The notes under the pieces: model-generated
Seen by the model: the letters and a program-made list of their open reading frames with translations, nothing else
Told to the model about the DNA's origin: nothing
Databases searched by the model: none
Translations under genes and position numbers: made by a program
Part shown: positions 12,505 through 23,860 of the stretch, in pieces
Layout: each line of letters begins with the position of its first letter
Position numbering within the stretch: the stretch's first letter is position 1
NCBI GenBank assembly: GCA_037349105.1
Contig: JAYJMM010000102.1
Span: 3,534,001-3,598,000, forward strand
Reading direction: 5' to 3'
From: Limnomonas spitsbergensis
Lineage: Eukaryota > Chlorophyta > Chlorophyceae > Chlamydomonadales
DNA: 64,000 nucleotides

Positions 12505-15500
12505 TCACGGTCCGTGCACGTTCACATCTGCGTGCGTGTTCACGGTGCGAATCATGACGTCCACCGCCACCACGAGGCTACTCGGTTCAAACAGGTAGCC
12601 TCCGCTCTCCGCATCCCGCGTGGACTCCACCTCCACGACGTGGTGCACACCCAGCAGCGCCAAGGCCTCCCTATCCACTTCGATGCCGCCATGCCTGGGC
12701 ACCAGCAGGCCGTCCACGTATAGGCTGGGCGGGTATCGCAGGCGCTGGCCCTTGCGGTTCCGCCTCCTGTTGAGGGCATCAGACACCTGTGTAGTGTGTA
12801 GTGAACATACTTACAAACGGATACACCTGCAGAGTCTAGTGTACATTCCTGCAGTTCACATTTCTGCGGAATGCTTTCCTGCATTCCCTCAGTGCGTGGT
12901 GTAGTGCTAGAAGTGCCCATGAGTACATAAATTAAGAACGGTGCATACCCGCTGAGCCCTGCTAAATGCTTGGCCATGTGGGGCTGGTAGGGAATGACTA
13001 GGCTCAATTCCGGCTGCCATGCACAGCCTGGGCCATGGTGCAGCCATGCCATCCTCCTATGTGAGGAGGCGGGAAAAGGGAACCCGGCACTCTAGGCGGG
13101 GATAGAGAGAAGATCATGTGGCGGGTTCGGTCCCTCAACCTCTGGGTATGGACGCCACCATGAGTACAGAAGTACACAAGTGCATTGTAGGGTGCAGTGT
13201 GCAGTGTACATTTATGCCGTTTGCATTCATGCATCCCCGCAGTGTGGGATGTGAAGCATGTAGTGTGTGTGTTCACACGTGTGTTATGTAGTGTGCAGTG
13301 GAAAATCCCTGCCGTTTGCATTCATGCATTCTTGCAGTGTGTGGTGTACTGGTGTGTGGTGAAGTGTGCAGTGCGAATTCCTGCCGTTTGCCTGCCTGCA
13401 GTGTGTGGTGCACATCATGGTTGTTTTGTATGTCGATTTAGGGCTCCAACAGTCCAGCCTCGAGCCCCAGACCATCGGTCGGGATTTCTGGTTCGGTTGC
13501 CATGGAACAAGGGTGACAAATTCTTGTCTTCATTTGAGTGTCGGCATACCTTATGTGAGTTTCTGTATGCTTTGTGTGAGTTTCTGTGTATTTTTTTTGT
13601 GTGTTTGCACGCTCTCTGAGGTAACTCATGTGCCTTCTGGCGCCCCAATTACTAGATATTAAATATCTGGAAATCGCAGCTCACATATGACTGATCCCCA
13701 AGTGCTGCTTGAAAGCCGGCTTTGTTTCCTGCTGAAGCCATACCAGATATTTCCCCAATTGCCTATCAAACCCCACTTTAAAACCCATCATAAATCCTGC
13801 CAGTTAGAAAACTACCCAAGTCCCACCAGACAGGGCAGTTCTCTCCTTGCACAAGCATGGCCATAATATTATTATTATTGCACCTCCCACCCATCCTCCA
13901 GGGAACCAATGCCTCACAAGCTGACTGAAGGGCTGGAGCTTCAGTGCACTGTGGCAAGCTGAGCTCCCAGACCTTGGGGTTCAAGTCCAAACCCTGAACC
14001 TTTTAAAATTTATGTCAGCATCCTGAGCTCCTATCCCTTTCTCTGTCAAACCCATCTTCTCGCTCACCGCTCGTACAATATCCGAAGCTGTCATGGGACC
14101 ATTGCGCACTCCTGAGCTGGCAGTCTCTCGGTCGTACGATCCATTGAGGCAAAGGATCTGTAACGCGTGAATGGAAAGGGCAGCGTGGGCAGCGTAAGTG
14201 TGCAAGGAGCACCGCCTTATTTCAAACAGCCTTGATTTATATCAGAATCGACGCAGTTCCAATTAACATTGACGCTGACATGAAGCAGTGTGATGCAAGG
14301 CACTCTACTGGAGGCCCCGTCGCCAGGCACGAGGGGCTGGCACTGTCATACCGCACGACACCATGAAGTGAAGCTCCTAAATGTAGCTCCTGAATGAAGC
14401 GCCGCAGTGCCCCCTGAGTGACACGCTTCTCTCTCACCTCTCCATAAGCCTGAAGGAGGGATCAGCATACCATACTAGACCCCCTTTTTTTCATATACAA
14501 CGCGTACCTTGGGCACTTCCCTGGTGGCGATCATCTCCCCCATTCCGTGTAGGCATAGGATGGGGCACACGCTGGTGTATAGAGACCCCATGCCGTACAC
14601 AATGGCATCAGCACGCTCGATTTCTTGAAGCGCCCGTGGGTTGGCCTTTGAAGCAGAGGTGTGAGTGTGTGTGGGAGAGAGGTAGGGGGTGGAGGAGCAG
14701 GAGGAGTGTGTGTGTGTGGGGGGGGGAGCAGGATGAGTGTGTGTGTGGGAGAGAGGTAGGGGGTGGGGGGGGGCAGGAGGAGTGTGTGTGTGTGGGGGGG
14801 GGGAGCAGGATGAGTGTGTGTGTGGGAGAGAGGTAGGGGGTGGGGGGGGGCAGGAGGAGTGTGTGTGTGTGGGGGGGGGAGCAGGATGAGTGTGTGTGTG
14901 GGAGAGAGGTAGGGGGTGGGGGGGGGCAGGAGGAGTGTGTGTGTGTGGGGGGGGGGAGCAGGATGAGTGTGTGTGTGGGAGAGAGGTAGGGGGTGGGGGG
15001 GGGCAGGAGGAGTGTGTGTGTGGGGGGGGGGGAGCAGGAGGAGTGTGTGTGTGGGGGGGGGGGGAGCAGGATGAGTGTGTGTGTGGGAGAGAGGTAGGGG
15101 GTGGGGGGGGGCAGGAGGAGTGTGTGTGTGTGGGGGGGGTAGGAGGGGGGAGCAGAAGGAGTGTGTGGGCAAGATGGACTTACCAATATGATTTTATTAA
15201 TTATTGGATGATGAAAGAATGAAGGCGGCTTGCCTCACCCATCCTCGCTCATCAGCTCAGTCATCCAGGAGGTTGTGCACGCAGGACTCAATGACAAACA
15301 CCATGCCGAGCACTGCTTGTTTGCGCCCTTAAGCTGAAGTCATGCGGCTCAGGTGGCCTGGTGCAGACTGCAGAAGCCCTGCTGCTTGGGCCACCAGCTG
15401 AAGGCCGGTCAAGGTTTGGTATATCAGCTCAGAGGTGGCCACCTGCATCCCCCCCCCCCCCCCCCCCCAAGACAGTCTGGCACACACTGAAATGTTTTGA

Positions 15501-18500
15501 AACACAACTGGACAGGTGACCAGTAGCTAGGGAGTAGTCATCCAGAACACCTCCACTGAGCATCTGACCTCTTGGGGGTGGTAACTTCCAATATTACAGG
15601 GACCCTCATAAGGCTAAGAATAGGGCCCTGAACTTGTGGAGCCAGCCTGAATTCGATTAGTTCTTCAGTCCGAGGTGCGCCAAGAGGTGCATCTGGGCAC
15701 TGGGCAGTGACCACAAAGACAATTGCAAACAATGCCATGAAAAACAGTAGTTTCGTTTGCCCATAATCGAGGGCACGGACAAAAAGTCTTCAAAGGAAGC
15801 ACTACGTATACCCCCCAAAATCTGAAGCCAGTACGGCGCCCCAAATGCGATGCTGAGACTGACCGTGCTCGATCTCCCTCCCAGTCCCTTTCAACCACCT
15901 GTACAACTCATCCAACAAAAATATGAATACTGACACTGTTCGTGCCCACCCACCCTTCTCACCACCACCATCAAAACTGCAAACACAGCACCTCAACAGG
16001 GGGGGGGCTCAACGTGTGATCCCTCATCTCTGACGCAGGAGGGTCCTCTTACCTGAGGGATCACCTCATGCTCCTGTCCGCTGCCTTCACGGGAGAGATA
16101 GAAGACACGGCGGATGGGCGATGGAAGCAAGTCATAGTCCATGGACTTGTCCACTGGATGGCTGGCTGCAGGTGAGGGGGGCAAGGGGGGGGGCAACAGG
16201 GCAGTGAGGGGCAGTGAGGGGAGGGCAGGCACAGAAGAGACGGTGGTTAATCCACTGGATTGCTGGCTGTAGGTGAGGGGGGCAGGGGAAGGGCAACAGG
16301 GCAGTGAGGGGCAGTGAGGGGAGGGCAGGCACAGAAGAGACGGTGGTTAATCCACTGGATTGCTGGCTGTAGGTGAGGGGGCAGGGGAAGGGCAACAGGG
16401 CAGTGAGGGGCAGTGAGGGGAGGGCAGGAACAGAAGAGACGGTGGTTAATCCACTGGATTGCTGGCTGCAGGTGAGGGGGTAGGGGAAGGGCAACAGGGC
16501 AGTGAGGGGCAGTGAGGGGAGGGCAGGAACAGAAGAGACGGTGGTTAATCCACTGGATTGCTGGCTGCAGGTGAGGGGGCAGGGGAAGGGCAACAGGGCA
16601 GTGAGGGGCAGTGAGGGGAGGGCAGGAACAGAAGAGACGGTGGTTAATCCACTGGATTGCTGGCTGCAGGTGAGGGGGGCAGGGGAATGGCAACAGGGGA
16701 GTGAGGGGCAGTGAGGGGAGGGCAGGAACAGAAGAGACGGTGGTGAATCCACTGGATTGCTGGCTGCAGGTGAGGGGGGCAGGGGAAGGGCAACAGGGCA
16801 GTGAGGGGCAGTGAGGGGAGGGCAGGAACAGAAGAGACGGTGGTGAATCCACTGGATTGCTGGCTGCAGGTGAGGGGGCAGGGGAAGGGCAACAGGGCAG
16901 TGAGGGGCAGTGAGGGGAGGGCAGGAACAGAAGAGACGGTGGTGAATCCACTGGATTGCTGGCTGCAGGTGAGGGGGGCAGGGGAAGGGCAACAGGGCAG
17001 TGAGGGGCAGTGAGGGGAGGGCAGGCACAGAAGAGACGGTGGTTTATCCACTGGATTGCTGGCTGCAGGTGAGGGGGCAGGGGAAGGGCAACAGGGGAGT
17101 GAGGGGCAGTGAGGGGAGGGCAGGAACAGAAGAGACGGTGGTTAATCCACTGGATTGCTGGCTGCAGGTGAGGGGGCAGGGGAAGGGCAACAGGGGAGTG
17201 AGGGGCAGTGAGGGGAGGGCAGGAACAGAAGAGACGGTGGTTAATCCACTGGATTGCTGGCTGCAGGTGAGGTGGGCAGGGGAAGGGCAACAGGGGAGTG
17301 AGGGGCAGTGAGGGGAGGGCAGGAACAGAAGAGACGGTGGTTAATCCACTGGATTGCTGGCTGCAGGTGAGGGAGGCAGGGGAGGGCAGTAGGTGTGTGT
17401 GTGTGTGGGAGGGGGGGGGCAGGGAAAGTGCAGGCAGTGGGTCAGAAAATAAGTGGAGGGCAACCGGGAGGTGTGGGTGGGTGGGTGTGATGAAGTGAAA
17501 GGGCAGGAGCAGAGGGTCGGGCAAGAAGGGAAAGGGCGTGTAGGGGGGGGGGGGCAGGGGAAAGCAGGAACAGTAAGAAACAATTGTTAATCCACTTGGT
17601 TGTTAGCAGCATGTTGAGGAAGCAGGGACAGGGTAGGAGCAGTAGAGGGAGGAGCAGGAGCAGCGGGGACGGCTGTTTACGCCCCTGTATGCCAGCTGTA
17701 GGCTGGGGCAGCAGGGGAAGGGCAGGAACAGAAGGGGGAATAGCAGGAGAAGCAGGTGGGGGAGGCAGAGGACAAGGAGCTGCAGGGCAGCAGGGGGCGG
17801 GTGGAGGGGTCCATGCAAGCGGGTCCATGTAAACCCATGATAAAAACTGCAGGATGGAACTTTGTATAATAAGGGATTCAGCATGTCCTGGAGGTGGACC
17901 AACACAACCCAAACAGTAAATCCTTCCTAGCCCCAAAGGAAGTAACGAGGCTAAAGGATGAGAGAGAGCCTTCATGATGGTACTCCACAAAACTGATTGG
18001 GAATATCTATTTCTCTAACTGCCATGGTTGCCGGCAGGGGGCAGGCAAGATGTCATTGCTGATATCTGATTCTCTGACCCCTACGGATCCCAGCAGGGGG
18101 TATGCGATCTGATTCTCTGACCCCCATGGATCCCAGCAGGGGGTATGCGATCTGATTCTCTGACCCCCATGGATCCTAGCATGGGGGTATGAGATCTGAT
18201 TGCGTATACGAGTGATCTCTGATTCTCTCTCTGTCATCGACACCACCAGGGGGTGGGATCTGATTGCTGAGGCCTTATTCTCGCACCCTTGAGGATACCG
18301 ACAGAGGGGGGGGGTGAGATCTGATTGCTGAGATCTCATTCTCTCACCTTCATGGACACCAACAGGGAGGGGAGGGGTGAGATCTGATTGCTGATATCTG
18401 ATTCTCTCAGACTCTCACCTTCATGGACACCAACAGGGGGGTGTGAGATCTGATTCTGCCCCCTGAGCACCGTGCCGTCCTCCAGCTCAGCGCCCAGCGT

Positions 18501-21500
18501 GATCCGCTCCTCCGTGCATATGGCGGGCAACACCAGGGAGCCCTCGGGCAGGCGCATGACACGGCTGGGAGAGAGTTGGGGGCAGGGCAGGGTGTTAGGG
18601 CCGGGGCAGGGTTGAGGTAAGGCTGGGGCGGAGGGGGGGAAGCAGGGTTTAGCTGCCTTGGCAAGGGGAGCAGTGCTTTTGGGATCAGGAAACACACAGG
18701 CCGTGGGGCAGAAGGCAACACGCTTGCACCAAGATCCAGGATCCGCCCACACAGTACCTGAAGAGAAAGATGGCGGCCTCCAGCGAGCAGAAGAAGTTGC
18801 GCGAACCGGCGAAGAAGAAGTTACCTGCAGGAGGGACAAGGCATTAGGGCAGCTGGTACTTGGGCCCCTTGAGGAAACTGGTTGAGGAGGAGGAAATCAG
18901 CAGGGCTGTGTGTATCAGCCAGAAGTGATTATTTAGGCATGCTCCAGACCCCCCTTGGAACGATGCCACGTCGTCACCGCCAGGACCAGGAGGGGATTCA
19001 AAGCCTGGACCGGCGTACAGCCTGGGAACCAAGTTGCAGGGCTTGATGCACCAAAGCCCCCTGGCCACAACCCATAATGTAGCTGAATTGTGACTGAAGC
19101 ACTTGAATATAAAGAATGGGAGCCAGCCCGACCCAAGGTAGCTTGTGGGGCACAGGAAAGAACCTAGCCAAGGGTCAATGATTCACATTAACTGTTATAA
19201 TATTTGTGATCATCAATCACAAGAATTCAGTAAGCATCTTCAAGAAATGCAATCGGTATATAATATAGCCAGATGCTTGCTTACCGATGCTACCATTGCG
19301 GAAGTTGAAGGACTCTGACGAGTGTCGCAGGATAGCCGAGTGGAAGTGGACCAGGAAGGCGCGGATCACGTGCTTGTAGGGCTCCGAAACACCGGCCCAC
19401 AGCGCGTGCTGGCCCTGGGTTTACAATGGATGGTTTTGTGTCCGGTTTAAGGAATTTGTGATTCCGTCCCACTGCATGTGGTGGGTCTTTGAGGTATCAC
19501 TTGGGATTCTGAGACACCTGCATTTTCGATTGGGTTTAAGTTCAGGGTCTATGTGTCATCGCATAGGGTTTGGAAACACCGGCATTTTCAAATATATTTA
19601 GGGTTGAGGGTTTATAAGCTATCGCTTAGGGTTTTGAGACACCGGCATGTTCAAATGAGATCAGGGTTGAGGGTTTATAAGTCATCACTCAGGGTCTTAA
19701 GGCACTGGCATTTTCAAATGAGATCAGGGTGGAGGGTTTATAAATTATCTCACAGGGTTTGAGGCACCGGCATTTTGGAATGGGTTGAGGATTTAGGGTG
19801 CATGATTTAGGGTGCATGATTTAGGGTGCATGATTTAGGGTGCATGATTTAGGGTGCATGATTTAGGGTGCATGATTTAGGGTGCATGACCGCCTATGGG
19901 AGGTGCTGCATCTACGGCCCCCACCGGGGGAGGTACTGCGGCTCCGGCCCTCACCAGGGGAGGTGCTGCGGCTCCCGCCCAGGGGAGATGCTGCGGCCCC
20001 TATCCCTCACACCTCCCCCTGTCATAGAGCTGTCCAGCCCTCACACCTGTTTCCATCCGTGTGACCCACCTCGACTATGGTATACCACTCGAACTTGGCC
20101 TCCTTGCTGTCAGTGGGATGCAGGCGGTGAGCCAGGAGAGCTTTCACAGCACGGGCCTGTGGGCGAGAGCAAAGGTCAAAAGTACGTTTGGGATCCTACA
20201 CCCTAGGCCCTGGCCAGGCACAGTGACCATGATCCCCTTTCCATGGGAGCTGAGGGCTCAAGAAAACAAACACTGAGTGACACTACGTCCTGGATCAGCT
20301 CTGAGGGACCCCAGCCTGAATAGATTCAACAGGCTAGGCACGCACAGAAGTGCAGCACCCAACCTCTGTATCCAGAGTTCCATACTCAGGGCTCTCGACA
20401 CACCTCGCACATTCGGACCTGGTGCGTGTCGGCTCAGGCTCACTTCACACATTCGGACCGGGTACTTGTCGGCTCAGGCACACCCCACACAATCAGACCT
20501 GGCACAGGCTCAGTCTGCTTCACCTTTCAACCAAGGCCTCCCCTGTTGTTTCGAGGCATGCATCAAGGTCCCTCCTCCCTCCACCGCATGAGGAAAATCA
20601 AAATGTGTATGAAATTGGGAGCAAGATACCCTTCAGCGCACATTGCACCTCCCCCCCCCCCACACACACAGTCCGACATACACAGGAACACGCCCCGCCC
20701 CCCCTTCACACACCTCATCATCACTTTCGTCTGCAAGACGCAGGCACCTGGACCTGATGTCCCCCACAGCCGGGCCACCCAGCACCCTCACGATCTCTGC
20801 TGTCGAGCCGCCATCGTCTGAGACAGGCAAGATGTACGCCACCCTGTCCGTCAACTGCCGCAAACGCCCTGCATGCAGGAAACAGCCATCACTGCATCAG
20901 CCACCCACGCGCGGCAGGGAGGAGGGAGGAGTTCCCCTGGGAGTCATCCTTTTCAATAAAAGAGTAACACACATATTTTCGAGTCTATGATAACCGGGAC
21001 TTCACCAGAGGTATCATGAATGATAGGGTAAGAAACAGATATCCGCCAGTATTAAGCAAAAGCTCCATAAGGGATGTAGTTGAGGAAGTGACTGCAATGA
21101 GATGATGAGGGAGCAGCGCTAGCGGCTTTGAGATAATGAAAGAGCACTGCCGCATGCCCCCAGTAAAAAAAAAAAAGGCAGAAGGCAGGTAGGCAGCAAA
21201 TGTGCAATGCAAAAGCCATCACAGCTGCAGAGATCCACAGCTGTTCCGGCCTCCCTTCACCTCCGAGCCTCCCTCGTAACTCTTGCCTCGTCAGATTCCA
21301 CACAAGTGCTCTGCCTCCGCTCCACATCAATCATACATAGGGTGTGATACAGTTAAGAAATTACTCCTACCACCTGCACCCCCAAAGTGCAAGCTAGGCA
21401 CAAATGGCAAGCCTTCAGGCTGTTGGTGTGTTAGGGTTTGTAAGTGCCACCAACACATCCAGTGTGAGGGCAGCATCAATCATTTGCTGCTTCATGTTCT

Positions 21501-22145
21501 GCATGCATCATGGAATTCAACACTTTGATGCTGTTCCGGCAAGGCCATGGCATTCAACCATTGATAGTTCATGGACAGCAGGCAGCATGGCCACGTCTTT
21601 ACCTGCAACAACGTTGAATGCAGTGCCCCCACTGAAGACTACCAATGCCGGGCCATCGCACCGAACAGCCCTGGGAGTGCCGAAGGAAGAGATGAAAGAA
21701 GATGCCAGGGAGGACTGCAAGCTGGGCAGGCTAGACTGGGCATGGGCGCCGTCACGGGCCCCACCGCCGTCACGGGCAGGCATGCCGGCAATGCCTGCAC
21801 GGTACAAAAGTGAGATATGATTACGGTTGACAGAAGAGACCTTTCCAGAAAGATTGGAAGCCACAACAGCCACTCAGCTTTGGCCCATACAAAAGGGTGC
21901 CTCCATGCACTCGACCCATGCAACTGTCCAGCACGGCAGGAGCTGAACATGGGCAAGGCACCATGTGTTTTTAATAGGAAAAGGGCCACACCTCGGGACT
22001 CTGATGTTTCTGTGCTGAATGGTGGTCCTGGTCTTCTAGATTCTGATTTCCAGCAGGCACCCTCCCAGGCTCGGCAGATGCTGACGGGCCTTGCAGATCT
22101 GCGATTTTCCATCCAGGTTGTACACCTCAGCCTGTGATGAAGCAT
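12505..22145 (-). CDS. CofD/YvcK-like (UPF0052-type) protein, 11 exons
   Basis: Exons read on the minus strand: 22145-22061 (least certain), 21794-21603, 20868-20714, 20156-20070, 19414-19285, 18824-18758, 18564-18419, 16165-16053, 14645-14508, 14157-14068, 12786-12505 (TGA). All junctions are GT-AG and the phases agree, giving about 494 residues, a usual length for eukaryotic members. Family landmarks appear in order: VVFSGGTAFN (nucleotide-binding start), LPVSDDGGSTAEI, GGPAVGDIRSR, WYTIVEGQHALWAGVSEPY, NGSIGNFFFAG, LRGQNQISHP, SPIRRVFYLS, VYGMGSLYTS, LCLNGSYDRET. Known relatives are the bacterial gluconeogenesis factor YvcK and the archaeal 2-phospho-L-lactate transferase CofD; the eukaryotic branch has no settled function, so no reaction is assigned. 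The first exon is proposed only because its ATG and phase fit; conserved sequence begins in exon 2. Its introns carry several minisatellites, listed separately. Confidence 0.85.
12850..13420. repeat. degenerate intronic repeat around GCAGTGTG
   Basis: Within the last intron of the CofD-like gene, TTCCTGCCGTTTGC or close relatives recur near 13205, 13308 and 13378, each followed by CATGCATTC..TGCAGTGTG. A weaker copy lies near 12850. Units are 70-100 bp and diverged. Confidence 0.45.
14660..15165. repeat. G-rich minisatellite next to a splice acceptor
   Basis: Tandem units of roughly 60-75 bp contain GTGTGTGTGGGAGAGAGG, a run of 7-10 G, GCAGGAGGAGTGTGTGTG and GAGCAGGATGAG. There are about six to seven units with variable G runs. 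On the gene strand (minus) this is an extreme pyrimidine tract lying immediately upstream of the acceptor at 14646. It creates stop-free frames that are not genes, and it has obvious G-quadruplex potential. Confidence 0.85.
16166..17380. repeat. about twelve ~99-bp units copying a splice acceptor
   Basis: Each unit, read on the minus strand, holds a long pyrimidine tract, CACCTGCAG (CACCTACAG in two units) and then CCAGCAATCCAGTGGAT. The last is a diverged copy of the first bases of exon 16165-16053 (CCAGCCATCCAGTGGACAAG). The AG is kept in every unit, at about 16263, 16364, 16464, 16561, 16660, 16759, 16861, 16958, 17060, 17160, 17258 and 17357. The array therefore repeats the 3' splice site of the CofD-like gene. 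Confidence 0.9.
17692..17825 (+). repeat. dispersed repeat, copy 2
   Basis: This is the near-identical counterpart of 492-632, with small indels (for example one fewer A near the GGCAGA.GGACAAGGAG segment). It is located in the intron between exons 18564-18419 and 16165-16053. Confidence 0.75.
18058..18458. repeat. about seven 43-67-bp units copying an exon end and donor site
   Basis: On the minus strand the exon ending at 18419 closes with AATCAGATCTCAC, a C run, GTTGGTGTCCATGAAG and donor GTGAGAG. The intron then continues with further copies of the AATCAGATC...CAC unit. The first downstream copy keeps a perfect GAAG/GTGAGAG donor (exon end would be 18348). Later copies have lost it (GGGGTCAGAG, GACAGAGAGAG). 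The unit decays with distance from the exon. Confidence 0.88.
19480..19790. repeat. about five ~62-bp intronic tandem units
   Basis: Units contain GACACCGGCATTTTCAAATG, (A)GATCAGGGTTGAGGG, TTTATAAG and ATC.C.CAGGGTTT. They lie in the intron between exons 20156-20070 and 19414-19285 of the CofD-like gene. The units are diverged but clearly in register. Confidence 0.8.
19791..19888. repeat. seven copies of a 14-bp repeat ATTTAGGGTGCATG
   Basis: Seven essentially perfect copies start at 19791, 19805, 19819, 19833, 19847, 19861 and 19875. Each unit includes TTTAGGG, the plant-type telomere heptamer, but is followed by TGCATGA rather than more telomere repeat. Confidence 0.95.
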
Positions 22146-23077
22146 GCCTGCAAATAGAGGCTCATGTCAAGAATCGCCACATCTAGCACTCTTATTCTCG
22201 CCTCGGCATCTTTATTATATTCTAGGTACGGAGGGGGGCCTCTGGGGGGGGCAGCAACTCCGTAGGGTTCGTAGCTGAGGAGTAGCTAAGCGAAGGCAGG
22301 GATTGTGCATCGCTGCGCCCGCACTTGTGCTTGACAGTTGTCGCATCAACTTTTCGTTCCCAATGTGTTACCTAGGCATCAGATTGATGATCGGACCCGA
22401 CTTAACAAGGTGTTTTTACGACGACCCCAGGCACAAACCTCACACCTTCCCCGCATTGCTCCCGCATTAATTTTCATATCCGATTACGTTCTCATACTTT
22501 GCACAACCATGAATTTCATGGCAATGTGCAGCCATCTTTCATGCGCCGGAACCGGGACCCTCTGGCCGGAACCCCCTAGACCGCCCCTAGCCGGGACCTC
22601 GTTGATGACTGCATGCAGCTGCTCTCTGACCATCCCGGGGAAATAAGAGCACCTGTCGTATGTACCTTGCCCGACCGGGGTCTCAGCTCTACTTAGAATA
22701 ACAACTCAAATCGACGCGACTCGCATCGTCAATTGTCATCATGAACCAGGCTGACACGCGCACACCTGGTTTATCGGACTTATTCGACTGGGTGAGATAG
22801 GCCAATGACAGGCCCACGTCGCGCTACATTTTTTGAGGACAGGGGCTGTGTCGTTCATTTCTTTATATTTTCTTCTAATTCGTTTTTGCCTGGTTTGAGT
22901 TTCCAGCTCCATTGCTGCACCCAAACTCCAAGTATCATTATTTCGTCACGGGGCTCACCCGGCCTTGTCCACTCCTCGGGTTCAATATCGATTGTTTCAG
23001 TGCGCATAGCTACCAAAGTTGCCCTCATGTCTTAAGGTAGGTAAATACATCAGCCCAGCTCACGTACGCGTGCCATA
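22146..23077. other. intergenic, no recognisable feature
   Basis: Between the proposed start of the CofD-like gene and the transposon-like element I see only short open frames. Near 22548-22600 GCCGGAACC and CCGGGACC recur a few times. Confidence 0.4.
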
Positions 23078-23356
23078 CCGTAAAACCACTTTGACTCCGC
23101 TCGTAATTAAATAATTATTGGGGTGCGCGGACATGGCTGCGCGCTAATATTAATTCGAAAATTGCTGCTGCGCGGAGCGTCAGTCAGGTGCCCAAACAAC
23201 TATTTTGGGGGTGCGCGGTATGAATTAAAAACAGCACTTTTTACAAAAATTCGCGCGCTAGCGCGCGACTGTTTGATTCGACATCCGTTCAGTCATCCTT
23301 GTCAAGTGTGCCCAAATAGCCCTGCAAAGTAACACTACTGATGACTCAAATGAGCA

Positions 23357-23860
23357 CTACCGGTACTCATAGCCAGCATTACTGCTCAGTTCAGCCTCCA
23401 TCCATTCGCCTCGCCAGTCGAATCGCCAACGCCTATCCTCGGCCTGCTCGGCCTTCCAATCCTCCTCAGCCTCCCTCGCCTCCCTCGCCTCCTCATCCTC
23501 CTCCCCCTCCTCCTCTGCCGCCTCCTCCGCCTCCACCTCCTTCTTCTTGTCCTCCTTCTCCTCGTCCTCCTTCTTCTCGGCCTCCTTCTTCTCTGCCTCC
23601 TTGTTCTCGCCCTCCTCCTTCTCGCCCCCCTCCTTCTTGGGTTTTAAGAGCATAGACCTGGGTAGTTTACGCTTCCTAGTACTAGTACTGTTCATGTTCG
23701 AGGCAACATGGCACGGTGACAGCGACGCCATTTGTAAGTGGTGGCGTAGAGCGCTTTGCCGAGCATAATCCCGTTTGTAAAACGGTTGTACATACGGTTT
23801 GTGTGTCCATGTCCATGCGGCGCCTTGCATCTGACATGATTTGGTCAATGAAACAACCAT
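23357..23860 (-). CDS. Lys/Glu-rich ORF inside the TIR element
   Basis: The frame encodes a basic/acidic protein: a short conserved N-terminal part, KRKLPRSML, KPKKEGGEKEE, a long K/E tract, then AEDRRWRFDWR. The same frame is open in the second element at 57139-57648, with small in-frame length changes in the K/E tract. That argues it has been kept open, although low-complexity GAG/AAG sequence is open by nature. Function is unknown. Confidence 0.35.
   Translation of the reverse strand: MVVSLTKSCQMQGAAWTWTHKPYVQPFYKRDYARQSALRHHLQMASLSPCHVASNMNSTSTRKRKLPRSMLLKPKKEGGEKEEGENKEAEKKEAEKKEDEEKEDKKKEVEAEEAAEEEGEEDEEAREAREAEEDWKAEQAEDRRWRFDWRGEWMEAELSSNAGYEYR

Noticed and set aside
14531..15186. 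His/Thr/Pro-rich frames of about 200 codons
   Set aside because: They arise from the CA/C-rich strand of the intronic minisatellite; only 14508-14645 is an exon.
16132..17524. Long minus-strand frames of 298 and 425 codons
   Set aside because: They are generated by the splice-acceptor-copy minisatellite inside an intron; only the exon at 16053-16165 is real.
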